8,087 nt of DNA from Paracoccaceae bacterium (GCA_003565055.1 PXDM01000493.1:1-8087), one strand, 5' to 3'. Positions 1 through 6,435 are shown, numbered from the stretch's first letter. The notes: generated by a model not told the origin, from the sequence alone. Made by a program: numbers and translations.

Positions 1-261
1 CCCGCCATAGCCGTAGATCAGGAAAGCGTCCCATTGCGCGGGATCAATCTCGCGCAGCCCGCCCGAGGTGAGTGCGAGCTGATCGCCCAAATCATCCGTT
101 GACGGGCGATAAAGCCCATCCTCCACCGCCAGCCCGCCAGTCTTGTTCGAGCGCGCGGCGAAGAATCCCAGATGCAGATCGGGATAGGCTGCGCAGACGC
201 GCTCGGCCCCGTGCTTGAGCGCCGCGACATGGCTGTTGCCGATGATACAGAGCCGGATCAT
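1..261 (-). CDS. Partial SGNH-like protein with GNSH motif (3' end outside window)
   Basis: Reading the minus strand from the ATG at 261 gives 87 codons without a stop, up to the left window edge, so only the N-terminus is visible. The protein begins MIRLCIIGNSHVAALK. The hydrophobic strand followed by Gly8-Asn9-Ser10-His11 resembles block I (GDS-like) of SGNH/GDSL hydrolases, in which the Ser is the nucleophile. A second strand, FLIYGYGG at residues 80-87, falls roughly where block II would be. The start codon overlaps the stop of the upstream GSCFA gene as ATGA (261-258), and there is no strong Shine-Dalgarno, so translational coupling is likely. No signal peptide is seen. The substrate is unknown. 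Confidence is high that this is a gene, because frame, overlap and N-terminus agree. It is moderate to low that it is an active hydrolase, because the C-terminal Asp-His block is outside the window. Confidence 0.72.
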   Translation of the reverse strand, partial: MIRLCIIGNSHVAALKHGAERVCAAYPDLHLGFFAARSNKTGGLAVEDGLYRPSTDDLGDQLALTSGGLREIDPAQWDAFLIYGYGG

Positions 262-1355
262 GCGCGCGGCCCGAATGCGTCGAGGATTTTTTCATCGCAG
301 ACGAGATCCTCCTGCGCCCGGTCCGCAGCTTTGCGCGCGCGCCGCGCACGCGGCCGCTCGGCAACCTGTTCCACGCCAAGCCCTGCGAAGAAATGCTGCA
401 TCACGATATCGACGCCTTTCGCGGTCACATCGCGCTGATTATCCGCGAAAAAACGCCCGCCCGCCAGCGGGCTGGTGATCAGCTCATAGGAGGGGAAATA
501 ATCCGTGTCGCGGCGCGTCTCGGCCAGTTGCCCGGCGACAGCGCGCAAAATGGCCTTCGCGCCTGCGGTGGCGCTGAGCACATGCGCGCCGCTCGCGGTC
601 GCTGTCAGCGGCACGGGCGAGACGGTCAGGATGAATTGCAACTCCGGATTGACGCTGCGCATCAGATCGAGCGCCTTGCGCATCGCGTGCAGCGCCTCAT
701 TGAATTCCAGCGGGGCCGCGCGGTGCACCGCCGGGTCGAAATAGCCAGCCGCCGTGCCGGGGCAGAGCGGGTATTCGTAGCCGCCGCCAGTATGGACCCA
801 GCGCTCGGTCAGGCCGAGCGTGAAGATGAAGACCTTGGCCCCGGTCACGCTCTTGCGCAGCGCAGCGAGGGTCACCGCGCGCAGCTTTTCAAGCTCCTTC
901 TCGCTCTCAAACGGCTCGGGCTCCAGCTTCGGGCGGAACGGATCGCGTAGCCCGTTGCCATCGGCCCAGATTTCCTGCGGCGGGCGGCGCTTCTCAAAGG
1001 CCCATTCCAGCCATTGCAGCAAGAGCGTGGGGGTGTAGATATTGCCCGTGCGCGCCGAGAACAGATCATAGCCATGCGCGCGGGCCAGATCGGGCGGGGT
1101 CGTGGGCGGTGGTGTCTCGCAGATATGCCAGCGAAAGCCCGCGCGGCGCAGATTTTGCCCGATATGCTGCGCGAAACAGGACCCATAGGTTGAAATCCGG
1201 TCCTTGGGCGTGATCGCGAATTTCGGCTGCCAGAGATCCGACAGGCCCGCCAGACCGCCCTGCGCCACGGCACTGCGCCAGAAGGCACGTTCGGGCAAGG
1301 CGTCATAAGGCGTGACCCGGACGGGACGGCGCGCAGGTCGGCGGGGAGGGCGCAT
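258..1355 (-). CDS. GSCFA domain protein
   Basis: This 365-residue protein carries the family-defining GSCFA motif at residues 58-62 (context STYGSCFAQHIG), a strand ending in TVSPVPL, and the YFPSYE motif at 286-291. These place it in the GSCFA family (Pfam GSCFA), which is related to SGNH hydrolases and has no settled function. The expected C-terminal catalytic block reads D305-N-Q-R308, with Arg where an SGNH enzyme would have His, so activity is uncertain. The tail is Arg-rich (about 334-346). The ATG at 1355 is chosen because AGGAG (minus strand, 1368-1364) sits 8 nt upstream. An earlier in-frame ATG at 1388 falls inside the predicted -10 box, and one at 1454 lies upstream of the whole promoter. 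There is no signal peptide or membrane segment, so it is probably cytoplasmic. It is the first gene of a minus-strand unit with the GNSH-motif gene. Confidence 0.88.
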   Translation of the reverse strand: MRPPRRPARRPVRVTPYDALPERAFWRSAVAQGGLAGLSDLWQPKFAITPKDRISTYGSCFAQHIGQNLRRAGFRWHICETPPPTTPPDLARAHGYDLFSARTGNIYTPTLLLQWLEWAFEKRRPPQEIWADGNGLRDPFRPKLEPEPFESEKELEKLRAVTLAALRKSVTGAKVFIFTLGLTERWVHTGGGYEYPLCPGTAAGYFDPAVHRAAPLEFNEALHAMRKALDLMRSVNPELQFILTVSPVPLTATASGAHVLSATAGAKAILRAVAGQLAETRRDTDYFPSYELITSPLAGGRFFADNQRDVTAKGVDIVMQHFFAGLGVEQVAERPRARRARKAADRAQEDLVCDEKILDAFGPRA

Positions 1356-1502
1356 TCGGAAAGCTCCTGTCTGCGTGTTGGGCGGCATGATACCGGGGTA
1401 GGTCCAAATGACAATAGCGCCTCGATTTCTGGTTGATATGCTGGCATAAGCCACGCAATCGCTTTAGATGCGAAGAGCAGGACGAGCAGCGTCGGAGTGC
1501 AG
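1356..1502. promoter_or_regulatory. Divergent intergenic region, GSCFA gene / mlaE operon
   Basis: These 147 bases separate the two divergent units. The left part holds the GSCFA promoter. For the mlaE side, TTGATA at 1433-1438 is a fair -35 box but has no good -10 at 16-18 nt, and CTGGCA (1441-1446) with TTAGAT (1464-1469) is weak. The operon promoter therefore cannot be placed confidently. No clear operator palindrome was seen. Confidence 0.45.
1387..1414 (-). promoter_or_regulatory. Sigma70-type promoter for the GSCFA gene
   Basis: On the minus strand TTGTCA (1414-1409; 5 of 6 match to TTGACA) is followed after 16 nt by TATCAT (1392-1387; 5 of 6 match to TATAAT). Transcription would begin near 1380, leaving a leader of about 25 nt that contains the AGGAG ribosome site and the ATG at 1355. 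This also argues against the longer reading frame from 1454 or 1388. It is a sequence match only; there is no transcript evidence. Confidence 0.6.
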
Positions 1503-2651
1503 GTGCAAAAACAGGTCGACCCAACGCTTGAGCAGCCTGGCGCGCGCGCGCGAGCCGAGCTCGTGCCGCATGACGCGGGCCTGACCTTGAAGGGCAGTCT
1601 GACCGTGCGCAATCTCTCGGATGTGCTGGCCCAACTCGACGCGTTTCAGGAGGCAGAGCTGGCGCTGGATCTGTCGGAGCTGGACAAGCTCGACACTGCC
1701 GGGGCCTATCTGCTGGTCCAGCTTGACGCGAGCTTGCGCGCGCGGGGCGGGGCGCTGCGGCTGAGCGGGCAGAGCGCGGATCATCAGGCCGTGCTCGAAC
1801 GCGTCGCAGGCTCCCTGCCCAAGCCCGAGAGCACGCCTGCGCAGACGCGCAGCGTGATGGACTGGCTCGATCTCATCGGCCGCAAGGTCGTGGGCGGCGT
1901 GAGCGGTTTCACGCAGGTGCTCGCGATGCTGGGGCTGTTCATCGCGAAGCTCGTCCATGTGATCCGTCACCCGTCGGAATTCCGCATGACTGCGCTGGTG
2001 CATCATTGCGATCAGGTCGGCTGGAAGGCCGTGCCCATCGTGGCGCTGATGGGATTTCTGATCGGGGTCGTGCTGGCCTTTCAGGGCTCCGTGCAGTTGC
2101 GCCAATTCGGGGCCGAGATCTTCGTGGTCGATCTGATCGCCATCTCGATCCTGCGCGAGCTGGGCATCCTGCTCACCGCGATCATCGTTGCGGGCCGCAC
2201 CGCTTCGAGCTTCACTGCGGCCATTGGCTCGATGAAGATGCGCGAGGAAATCGACGCGATGCGCACGCTCGCGATTGATCCTGCAGTGGCGCTGTTCGTG
2301 CCGCGCATTCTGGCCCTGCTGATCGTCTTGCCGATTCTGGGGATGATCGCGAATGCGGTGGGGCTCTTTGGCGGCGCGATGATGGCCTGGATCGAGCTTG
2401 GCATTTCGCCGGGCATGTTCTTCTCGCGGCTGATTGACGACACGAGCCTCGATCATGTCATCGTGGGTTTCGTCAAGGCCCCGGTCTTTGCGCTGATCAT
2501 CGGCGTGATCGGCTGTCATGCGGGCATGCAGGTCGGCGGCAATGCCGAAAGCCTGGGCGCGCAGACCTCCAGCGCGGTGGTGCGTGCGATCTTCATGGTG
2601 ATCCTGGCCAATGCGCTGTTTTCGGTCTTTTTCGCGATGCTGGGGATCTGA
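1503..2651 (+). CDS. mlaE: MlaE-type ABC lipid transporter permease with N-terminal STAS (MlaB-like) domain
   Basis: This is the permease of an MCE-type phospholipid ABC transporter in the inner membrane. Residues about 15-105 form a STAS domain like MlaB, with the conserved Asp64-Thr65-Ala-Gly; the matching Thr is reported to matter in E. coli MlaB. Residues about 125-382 are the MlaE permease, close to the roughly 260 residues of E. coli MlaE. They have several membrane helices and the family signature running from Arg218-Glu-Leu-Gly through the IVAGR segment to EEIDAM at 248-253. There is no ATG near the 5' end. GTG at 1503 is chosen because GGAG at 1494-1497 lies 5 nt upstream; GTG at 1497 is the alternative and adds two residues. 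The gene ends 3 nt before mlaF. Family assignment is firm. The transport direction and lipid are not shown by the sequence. Confidence 0.93.
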   Translation: MQKQVDPTLEQPGARARAELVPHDAGLTLKGSLTVRNLSDVLAQLDAFQEAELALDLSELDKLDTAGAYLLVQLDASLRARGGALRLSGQSADHQAVLERVAGSLPKPESTPAQTRSVMDWLDLIGRKVVGGVSGFTQVLAMLGLFIAKLVHVIRHPSEFRMTALVHHCDQVGWKAVPIVALMGFLIGVVLAFQGSVQLRQFGAEIFVVDLIAISILRELGILLTAIIVAGRTASSFTAAIGSMKMREEIDAMRTLAIDPAVALFVPRILALLIVLPILGMIANAVGLFGGAMMAWIELGISPGMFFSRLIDDTSLDHVIVGFVKAPVFALIIGVIGCHAGMQVGGNAESLGAQTSSAVVRAIFMVILANALFSVFFAMLGI

Positions 2652-2654
2652 GCC

Positions 2655-3431
2655 ATGGCTGAAACGGTCATCGAATTGCGCGGCATCATCAACCAGTTCG
2701 GGGCGACTCGGGTGCATGACAATCTCGATCTCGATGTCTATCGTGGCGAGGTTCTGGGCGTGGTCGGGGGCTCCGGCACAGGCAAATCGGTGCTGTTGCG
2801 TTGCATCGCGGGCTTGCGTCCGCCGCAGGGCGGCGCGATCCGCATTTTCGGGCAGGATGCGCTGAACTGCTCCGAGGACTCGCGCCGGGCAATCGACACG
2901 CGCATGGGCGTGATGTTTCAGGACGGCGCGCTGTTTTCCAGCCTGACCGTGCGCGAGAATGTGGAAGTGCCGATGCGCACTCTGCCCAATCTCGATGCGA
3001 AGCTGCGCGCGGAGCTTGCGGATCTGAAGATCGCCATGTCGGGGCTGCCCTATGCTGCGGGCGGCAAATACCCCTCAGAACTGTCAGGCGGCATGCGCAA
3101 GCGCGCGGGGCTTGCGCGGGCGCTGGCGCTTGACCCGGAGATCGTGTTTCTCGACGAGCCGACCGCCGGGCTCGATCCGATTGGCGCTGCGGCTTTTGAC
3201 GAATTGATCAAGGCGCTGTCCGAGACGCTGGGGCTCACCGTGTTCATGGTGACGCATGATCTTGACAGCCTGCATGCAACCTGTGACCGGATTGCCGTAT
3301 TGGCGGAAAAGCGGGTCATGTATACTGGCACAATGCAGGAAATGCTGCATATCGAGCACCCGTGGGTGCATGAGTATTTCCACGGGCCGCGCGCGCGCGC
3401 CGCCGTCGATACTTTGGAAAGGAACGCCTGA
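2655..3431 (+). CDS. mlaF: MlaF-type ABC transporter ATP-binding protein
   Basis: This is the ATPase partner of MlaE, 258 residues against about 270 in E. coli MlaF. All ABC motifs are intact: Walker A GGSGTGKS at 38-45, Q-loop Gln89 (VMFQDG), signature LSGGM at 143-147, Walker B ending FLDEP with Asp167-Glu168, and H-loop His201 (MVTHD). The LSGGM signature and the C-terminal YFHGPRARAA segment are typical of MlaF/MCE-associated ATPases rather than amino-acid or sugar importers. It should bind the cytoplasmic side of MlaE and contact the STAS domain that is fused to MlaE here. The ATG at 2655 follows the mlaE stop by 3 nt, with GGGGA at 2642-2646 as ribosome site, and the next gene starts 3 nt after its stop. 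Co-transcription and coupled translation are therefore likely. Confidence 0.95.
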   Translation: MAETVIELRGIINQFGATRVHDNLDLDVYRGEVLGVVGGSGTGKSVLLRCIAGLRPPQGGAIRIFGQDALNCSEDSRRAIDTRMGVMFQDGALFSSLTVRENVEVPMRTLPNLDAKLRAELADLKIAMSGLPYAAGGKYPSELSGGMRKRAGLARALALDPEIVFLDEPTAGLDPIGAAAFDELIKALSETLGLTVFMVTHDLDSLHATCDRIAVLAEKRVMYTGTMQEMLHIEHPWVHEYFHGPRARAAVDTLERNA

Positions 3432-3434
3432 GCG

Positions 3435-5147
3435 ATGGAAACCAAAGCCAATTATGCGCTGATCGGCATTTTCGCCGTGCTCGGGTTTCTCGGGATGCTG
3501 GGCTTTTTCCTGGCCTTCGGGAAGATCCAGCTCGATCGGCAATTCGCCTATTACGAAGTGCGTTTCGACTCCGTCTCGGGGCTGTCGCGCGCCGCTGACG
3601 TGCGCTTTGCGGGTCTGCCAGTGGGGCAGGTGACCGATGTGCGGCTGTCAGCCGATGGGGATGGCGCGGTCGTGGTCATGCTGGAGGTCGACCGTGCAAC
3701 GCCCGTGCGTGCTGACTCCGTGGCGACCGTGGACAGTTCCGGCATCACCGGCGTATCCTTTGTCGCGATCTCGACCGGCAGCCCGGAGGCCCCGCTGATC
3801 AACGACCGGACCGATGTGCCCCGGCTTGAGGCAGGGCGCTCCACGATCCAGTCGCTGACCGAAGGCGCGCCGCGCATCCTTGATGAGACTTTGCAGGTGC
3901 TCGAGCAGGTCAACCGCTTGCTGGGTGAAGAGAACCAGAGCCGGGTCGCGACGATCCTGGAGAATGTCGAGACCTCGACCGGGGAAGTCACCCGCGCGCT
4001 CGACAATTTCGCAGGCTTCACCGACACGATTGCCGCTGCGACCGAAACCTTCGCCGAATTCAGCGACAACCTGACCCCGATCCTGTTGCAAGCCGAAGTG
4101 ACCGTCGAGAGCCTGCAGTTTGCGGTCGATGAGATCGCATTGCTGGCGACAGAATCACGCATCACCTTTGAGACCGGCACCGAGACGCTACAAGGCGTCG
4201 ACACATTCGTGCAGGAGGATCTGGGCGCGATGGTCGCCGACCTGCGCCGGGCCGCCGATCAGGTGGGCGAGGAGATCACCGCGCTCTCGCGCGAGGCGCA
4301 GGTGCTCTTTGGCGAGTTCCAGCGCACGGGCGCGGCGGCCACCCAGCGTATCGAGGCGCTTGATCCGGCGCTGGAGCGGCTGGAGCCCTTGCTCGCGCGC
4401 GCCGATTCGACGCTGGAAGCGCTCGAATCGATGTCGCGCAATGTCGATACGCTGGTGTCCGGTGACGGGGCCGCGCTTGTGGCCGAAGCCCGCGAAATGG
4501 TGCAGGCGGCGACTGTGGCCACAGCCTCGGTCGCGGAAATCGCGGAGAATGACCTGCCGGTGATCATCCAGGATGTGCGGCTGGCGACAGCGGATATTCG
4601 CCGCGTGGTCACGACCGTCGGGGCGGATCTTGAAGCCGTCTCTGGCCGTGTCGAAGCCTTCAGCGAAACCGGTCTGCGCACGCTCGATCAAGTGACCGAG
4701 ACCTTTGCCAGCGCCAATGTCACGCTCTCGGCCGTCAATCGCGCGCTTGCGACCAGCGAAGGCGCGATCGAGGCCGCCGAACGCGCCTTCATCGGTGCTG
4801 ATCGCGTGATCAATGAGGAAGTCGGCCAGATCACCGAAGATCTGCGCGCGGTGCTCGACCGACTCGGGCAGGCGGTGGATTCGGTCTCGGCCGATATTCC
4901 CTCCGTCACAGCAGATCTGCGCCGCACAGCAGAGACTGCGGCGCGCGCCTTCGACGATCTGGGCCGTATGGTGCGTGACAGTTCCGGCCCGGTGCGCGAA
5001 TTCACCACCACGGGCCTGCCCAATATCAACCAGCTTGCGCGCGAGACGCGCGGGCTGATTGGCAATCTCGACCGCCTGACGCGCCAGATCGAACGCGATC
5101 CCGCGCGCTTCCTGCTCAACCGCCAGACCCCGGAGTTCAGAAGATGA
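3435..5147 (+). CDS. mlaD: MlaD-like MCE protein with long helical periplasmic extension
   Basis: This is a 570-residue MCE-family protein, about three times the length of E. coli MlaD (183 residues). Residues 7-28 form one N-terminal membrane anchor. Residues about 40-117 are a single MCE domain, with the AGLPVGQV segment at 59-66 and the SSGITG motif. MCE domains assemble as hexameric rings with a lipid-conducting pore. From about 125 to 545 the chain is almost entirely predicted helix, rich in Ala, Glu, Thr, Asp, Leu and Val. Imperfect D-L-P/G-x-I-x-x-D-L-R-like units recur near residues 262, 373, 462, 487 and 527. The end carries RLTRQIERDPARFLLN and PEFRR, a C-terminal pattern I recall from long MlaD/MCE homologues. 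No Cys is seen. AGGA at 3420-3423 is the ribosome site. The stop overlaps the lipoprotein start as ATGA. The extension suggests an envelope-spanning role, as in PqiB; this is inference. Confidence 0.92.
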   Translation: METKANYALIGIFAVLGFLGMLGFFLAFGKIQLDRQFAYYEVRFDSVSGLSRAADVRFAGLPVGQVTDVRLSADGDGAVVVMLEVDRATPVRADSVATVDSSGITGVSFVAISTGSPEAPLINDRTDVPRLEAGRSTIQSLTEGAPRILDETLQVLEQVNRLLGEENQSRVATILENVETSTGEVTRALDNFAGFTDTIAAATETFAEFSDNLTPILLQAEVTVESLQFAVDEIALLATESRITFETGTETLQGVDTFVQEDLGAMVADLRRAADQVGEEITALSREAQVLFGEFQRTGAAATQRIEALDPALERLEPLLARADSTLEALESMSRNVDTLVSGDGAALVAEAREMVQAATVATASVAEIAENDLPVIIQDVRLATADIRRVVTTVGADLEAVSGRVEAFSETGLRTLDQVTETFASANVTLSAVNRALATSEGAIEAAERAFIGADRVINEEVGQITEDLRAVLDRLGQAVDSVSADIPSVTADLRRTAETAARAFDDLGRMVRDSSGPVREFTTTGLPNINQLARETRGLIGNLDRLTRQIERDPARFLLNRQTPEFRR

Positions 5148-5782
5148 CTTTGCCCAGACGTGGATTTCTGCTCAGCGGAGGCAGCCTGATGCTCCTGTCG
5201 GGATGCGGTGCGCTTTCCGCGCTTGGGGATGCGACCACACCGCTCGATGCGTTTGAATTGCGCGCGCCTGCTCTGCCGCAAGCCGGACGGATGCTGCAGC
5301 GCTCGCTGAGCATCGAGCCACCGACGACCTCTGGCGCCCTGAGTGTCGACCGCATCCTGATCCGGCCCAATGCGCTGCAGTCGCTCTATCTGCCCGGCGT
5401 GCGCTGGTCGGATGAAATGCCGCTGATGTATCAGACTGTGATGCTGCGCGCTTTCGAGGACACGGGCGCGCTGGCCTATGTCGGGCGCAGGCCGCTCGGC
5501 GGAAGCGGCGATTTCGCGCTCTTGTCCGAGATCACGGATTTTCAGGCAGAACTTTCGGCGGATGGCGAGAGTGTGAGCACCCGCATCCGATTGGTGGCGC
5601 GCATGGTGCGCGAAACTGACGCGCGTGTGTTGGCGCGACGCAGCTTTCAGTCCGTGGTGCCTGCGGTTTCCAGCGAGGCGCTGGATGTGGTGCAGGCGTT
5701 CAATCTTGCCTCCGACGCGGTGCTGGACGATCTGGTGCGCTGGGGGCTCGACGTGATCGGGCTGCGGCTGCCTGCCGCGTGA
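5144..5782 (+). CDS. PqiC-like ABC transport auxiliary lipoprotein
   Basis: This is a 212-residue lipoprotein of the ABC-transporter auxiliary component type (Pfam ABC_trans_aux, which includes E. coli PqiC/YmbA). The N-terminus has Arg5-Arg6-Gly-Phe-Leu-Leu, a hydrophobic stretch, and the lipobox LLSGC with Cys21 as the lipidated residue. Gly at +2 is not an inner-membrane retention signal by the E. coli rule, so the outer membrane is likely. The twin-Arg plus FLL pattern looks like a Tat signal combined with a lipobox. Downstream, a VDRILIRPNALQSLYL-type strand is characteristic of the family. The start overlaps the mlaD stop by 4 nt (ATGA), with GGAG at 5132-5135 placed 8 nt upstream. Being last in the MCE operon, it probably caps or docks the MlaD extension at the outer membrane, as proposed for PqiC with PqiB. 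Family assignment is good; the partner is inferred. Confidence 0.86.
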   Translation: MTLPRRGFLLSGGSLMLLSGCGALSALGDATTPLDAFELRAPALPQAGRMLQRSLSIEPPTTSGALSVDRILIRPNALQSLYLPGVRWSDEMPLMYQTVMLRAFEDTGALAYVGRRPLGGSGDFALLSEITDFQAELSADGESVSTRIRLVARMVRETDARVLARRSFQSVVPAVSSEALDVVQAFNLASDAVLDDLVRWGLDVIGLRLPAA

Positions 5783-5798
5783 GACTGAGGCGAGGTTC

Positions 5799-5831
5799 GT
5801 GGGGCTCTGCCCCACACCCCGGGATATTTTT
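5799..5831 (+). terminator. Hairpin with downstream T-run; possible terminator or family repeat
   Basis: GTGGGGC (5799-5805) and GCCCCAC (5809-5815) form a perfect 7-bp stem with a TCT loop. An ACCCCGGGATA linker and TTTTT (5827-5831) follow. The T-run starts 11 nt after the stem, so it is not a textbook intrinsic terminator, although it sits right after the four-gene operon. I recall similar GGGGCTCTGCCCC plus GGGATATTTTT strings between genes in Rhodobacterales, which would make it a dispersed repeat. That memory is unverified. Confidence 0.5.
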
Positions 5832-5856
5832 ACAAAGATGAAAGAGACAGATTGCT

Positions 5857-6435
5857 GTGATCCGCAAGCTTTATGACTGGACCTTGTCGCTGGCGCGGCA
5901 CCCGCGCGCGCTCTGGGCCTTGGCATTTGTCGCCTTCATCGAAAGCTCGGTCTTTCCGATCCCGCCGGATGTGCTGATGATCGCGATGATCGTCGCGCGC
6001 CCGTCGCGGGCATTCGTGATTGCGGCTGTGGCGACAGTCGCATCGGTGGCGGGGGGGCTTGCAGGCTACGCCATCGGCTACGGGGCCTTCGAGACATTGG
6101 GCCGCCCCGTGCTGGAGTTTTACGGCAAGGACGCCTATTTCGCCGAGTTTCAGGCGCGTTACAATGAATGGGGGGCCTGGGCTGTGCTGATCGCGGGGGT
6201 GACACCCTTTCCCTACAAGGTCATCACGATCCTGTCCGGGGCCACAGCGCTCAATATCTGGGTGTTCATGATCGCATCCGTGATCGCGCGGGCGTTTCGG
6301 TTCTTCATTGTGGCCGCGCTCTTGTGGAAATTCGGGGCGCCCATCCGCGATTTCATCGAGGCGCGTCTGGGGCTGGTTTTCACGGTCTTCATGGTGTTGC
6401 TCCTGGGCGGGTTCCTGTTCGTGCGGGTGCTGTGA
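5857..6435 (+). CDS. DedA-family (YqaA-type) integral membrane protein
   Basis: This is a 192-residue polytopic membrane protein of the DedA/VTT superfamily, YqaA subgroup. Evidence is the early acidic residue Glu29 followed by VFPIPPD (32-38), a Gly-rich segment AGGLAGYAIGYG, the re-entrant-loop motif VTPFPYK at 115-121, and Arg145/Arg148 in ARAFRFF. DedA proteins act in the inner membrane. Some members are now linked to recycling of undecaprenyl phosphate or phospholipids and to maintaining membrane potential; the role of the YqaA subgroup is less clear. The start is GTG at 5857: an in-frame TGA at 5839-5841 leaves no ATG upstream, and AAAGAGA at 5841-5847 is a modest ribosome site. Its TGA overlaps the dsbB ATG by one base, so the two genes are probably translated together. 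A run of seven G lies at 6051-6057. Confidence 0.88.
   Translation: MIRKLYDWTLSLARHPRALWALAFVAFIESSVFPIPPDVLMIAMIVARPSRAFVIAAVATVASVAGGLAGYAIGYGAFETLGRPVLEFYGKDAYFAEFQARYNEWGAWAVLIAGVTPFPYKVITILSGATALNIWVFMIASVIARAFRFFIVAALLWKFGAPIRDFIEARLGLVFTVFMVLLLGGFLFVRVL

Noticed and set aside
393..950. Plus-strand open frame of 185 codons opposite the GSCFA gene
   Set aside because: It is antisense to the GSCFA gene, whose motifs and promoter are convincing. The product is Arg/Gly/Ala/Gln-rich with no family resemblance.
1540..1552. Alternating GC tract (also 3388-3400), possible Z-DNA or a recombination signal
   Set aside because: Both lie in coding sequence (mlaE and mlaF), where Ala/Arg codons give CGCG runs easily at this GC level. 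There is no other sign of function.
872..1612. Minus-strand open frame of 246 codons overlapping the GSCFA gene
   Set aside because: It is offset by one frame from the GSCFA gene, lacks motifs, is Arg/Ser-rich and crosses the divergent promoter region into mlaE.
1464..2717. Long open frame of 417 codons on the minus strand opposite mlaE
   Set aside because: It is exactly antisense to a clear STAS-MlaE gene. Its translation is dominated by His, Asp, Arg and Gln without hydrophobic core patterns, as expected for a shadow frame in GC-rich DNA.
4688..5926. Open frame of 412 codons on the minus strand across the mlaD end, the lipoprotein gene and the spacer
   Set aside because: It is antisense to two well-supported genes and crosses the hairpin spacer. 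Its composition is Arg/Ser/Ala-rich and low in complexity, with no recognisable motif.
6168..6434. N-terminal extension of the DsbB frame
   Set aside because: The 89 extra codons lie inside dedA in another frame and read as Gly/His/Arg-rich non-membrane sequence. DsbB starts correctly with its first membrane helix at the ATG at 6435.
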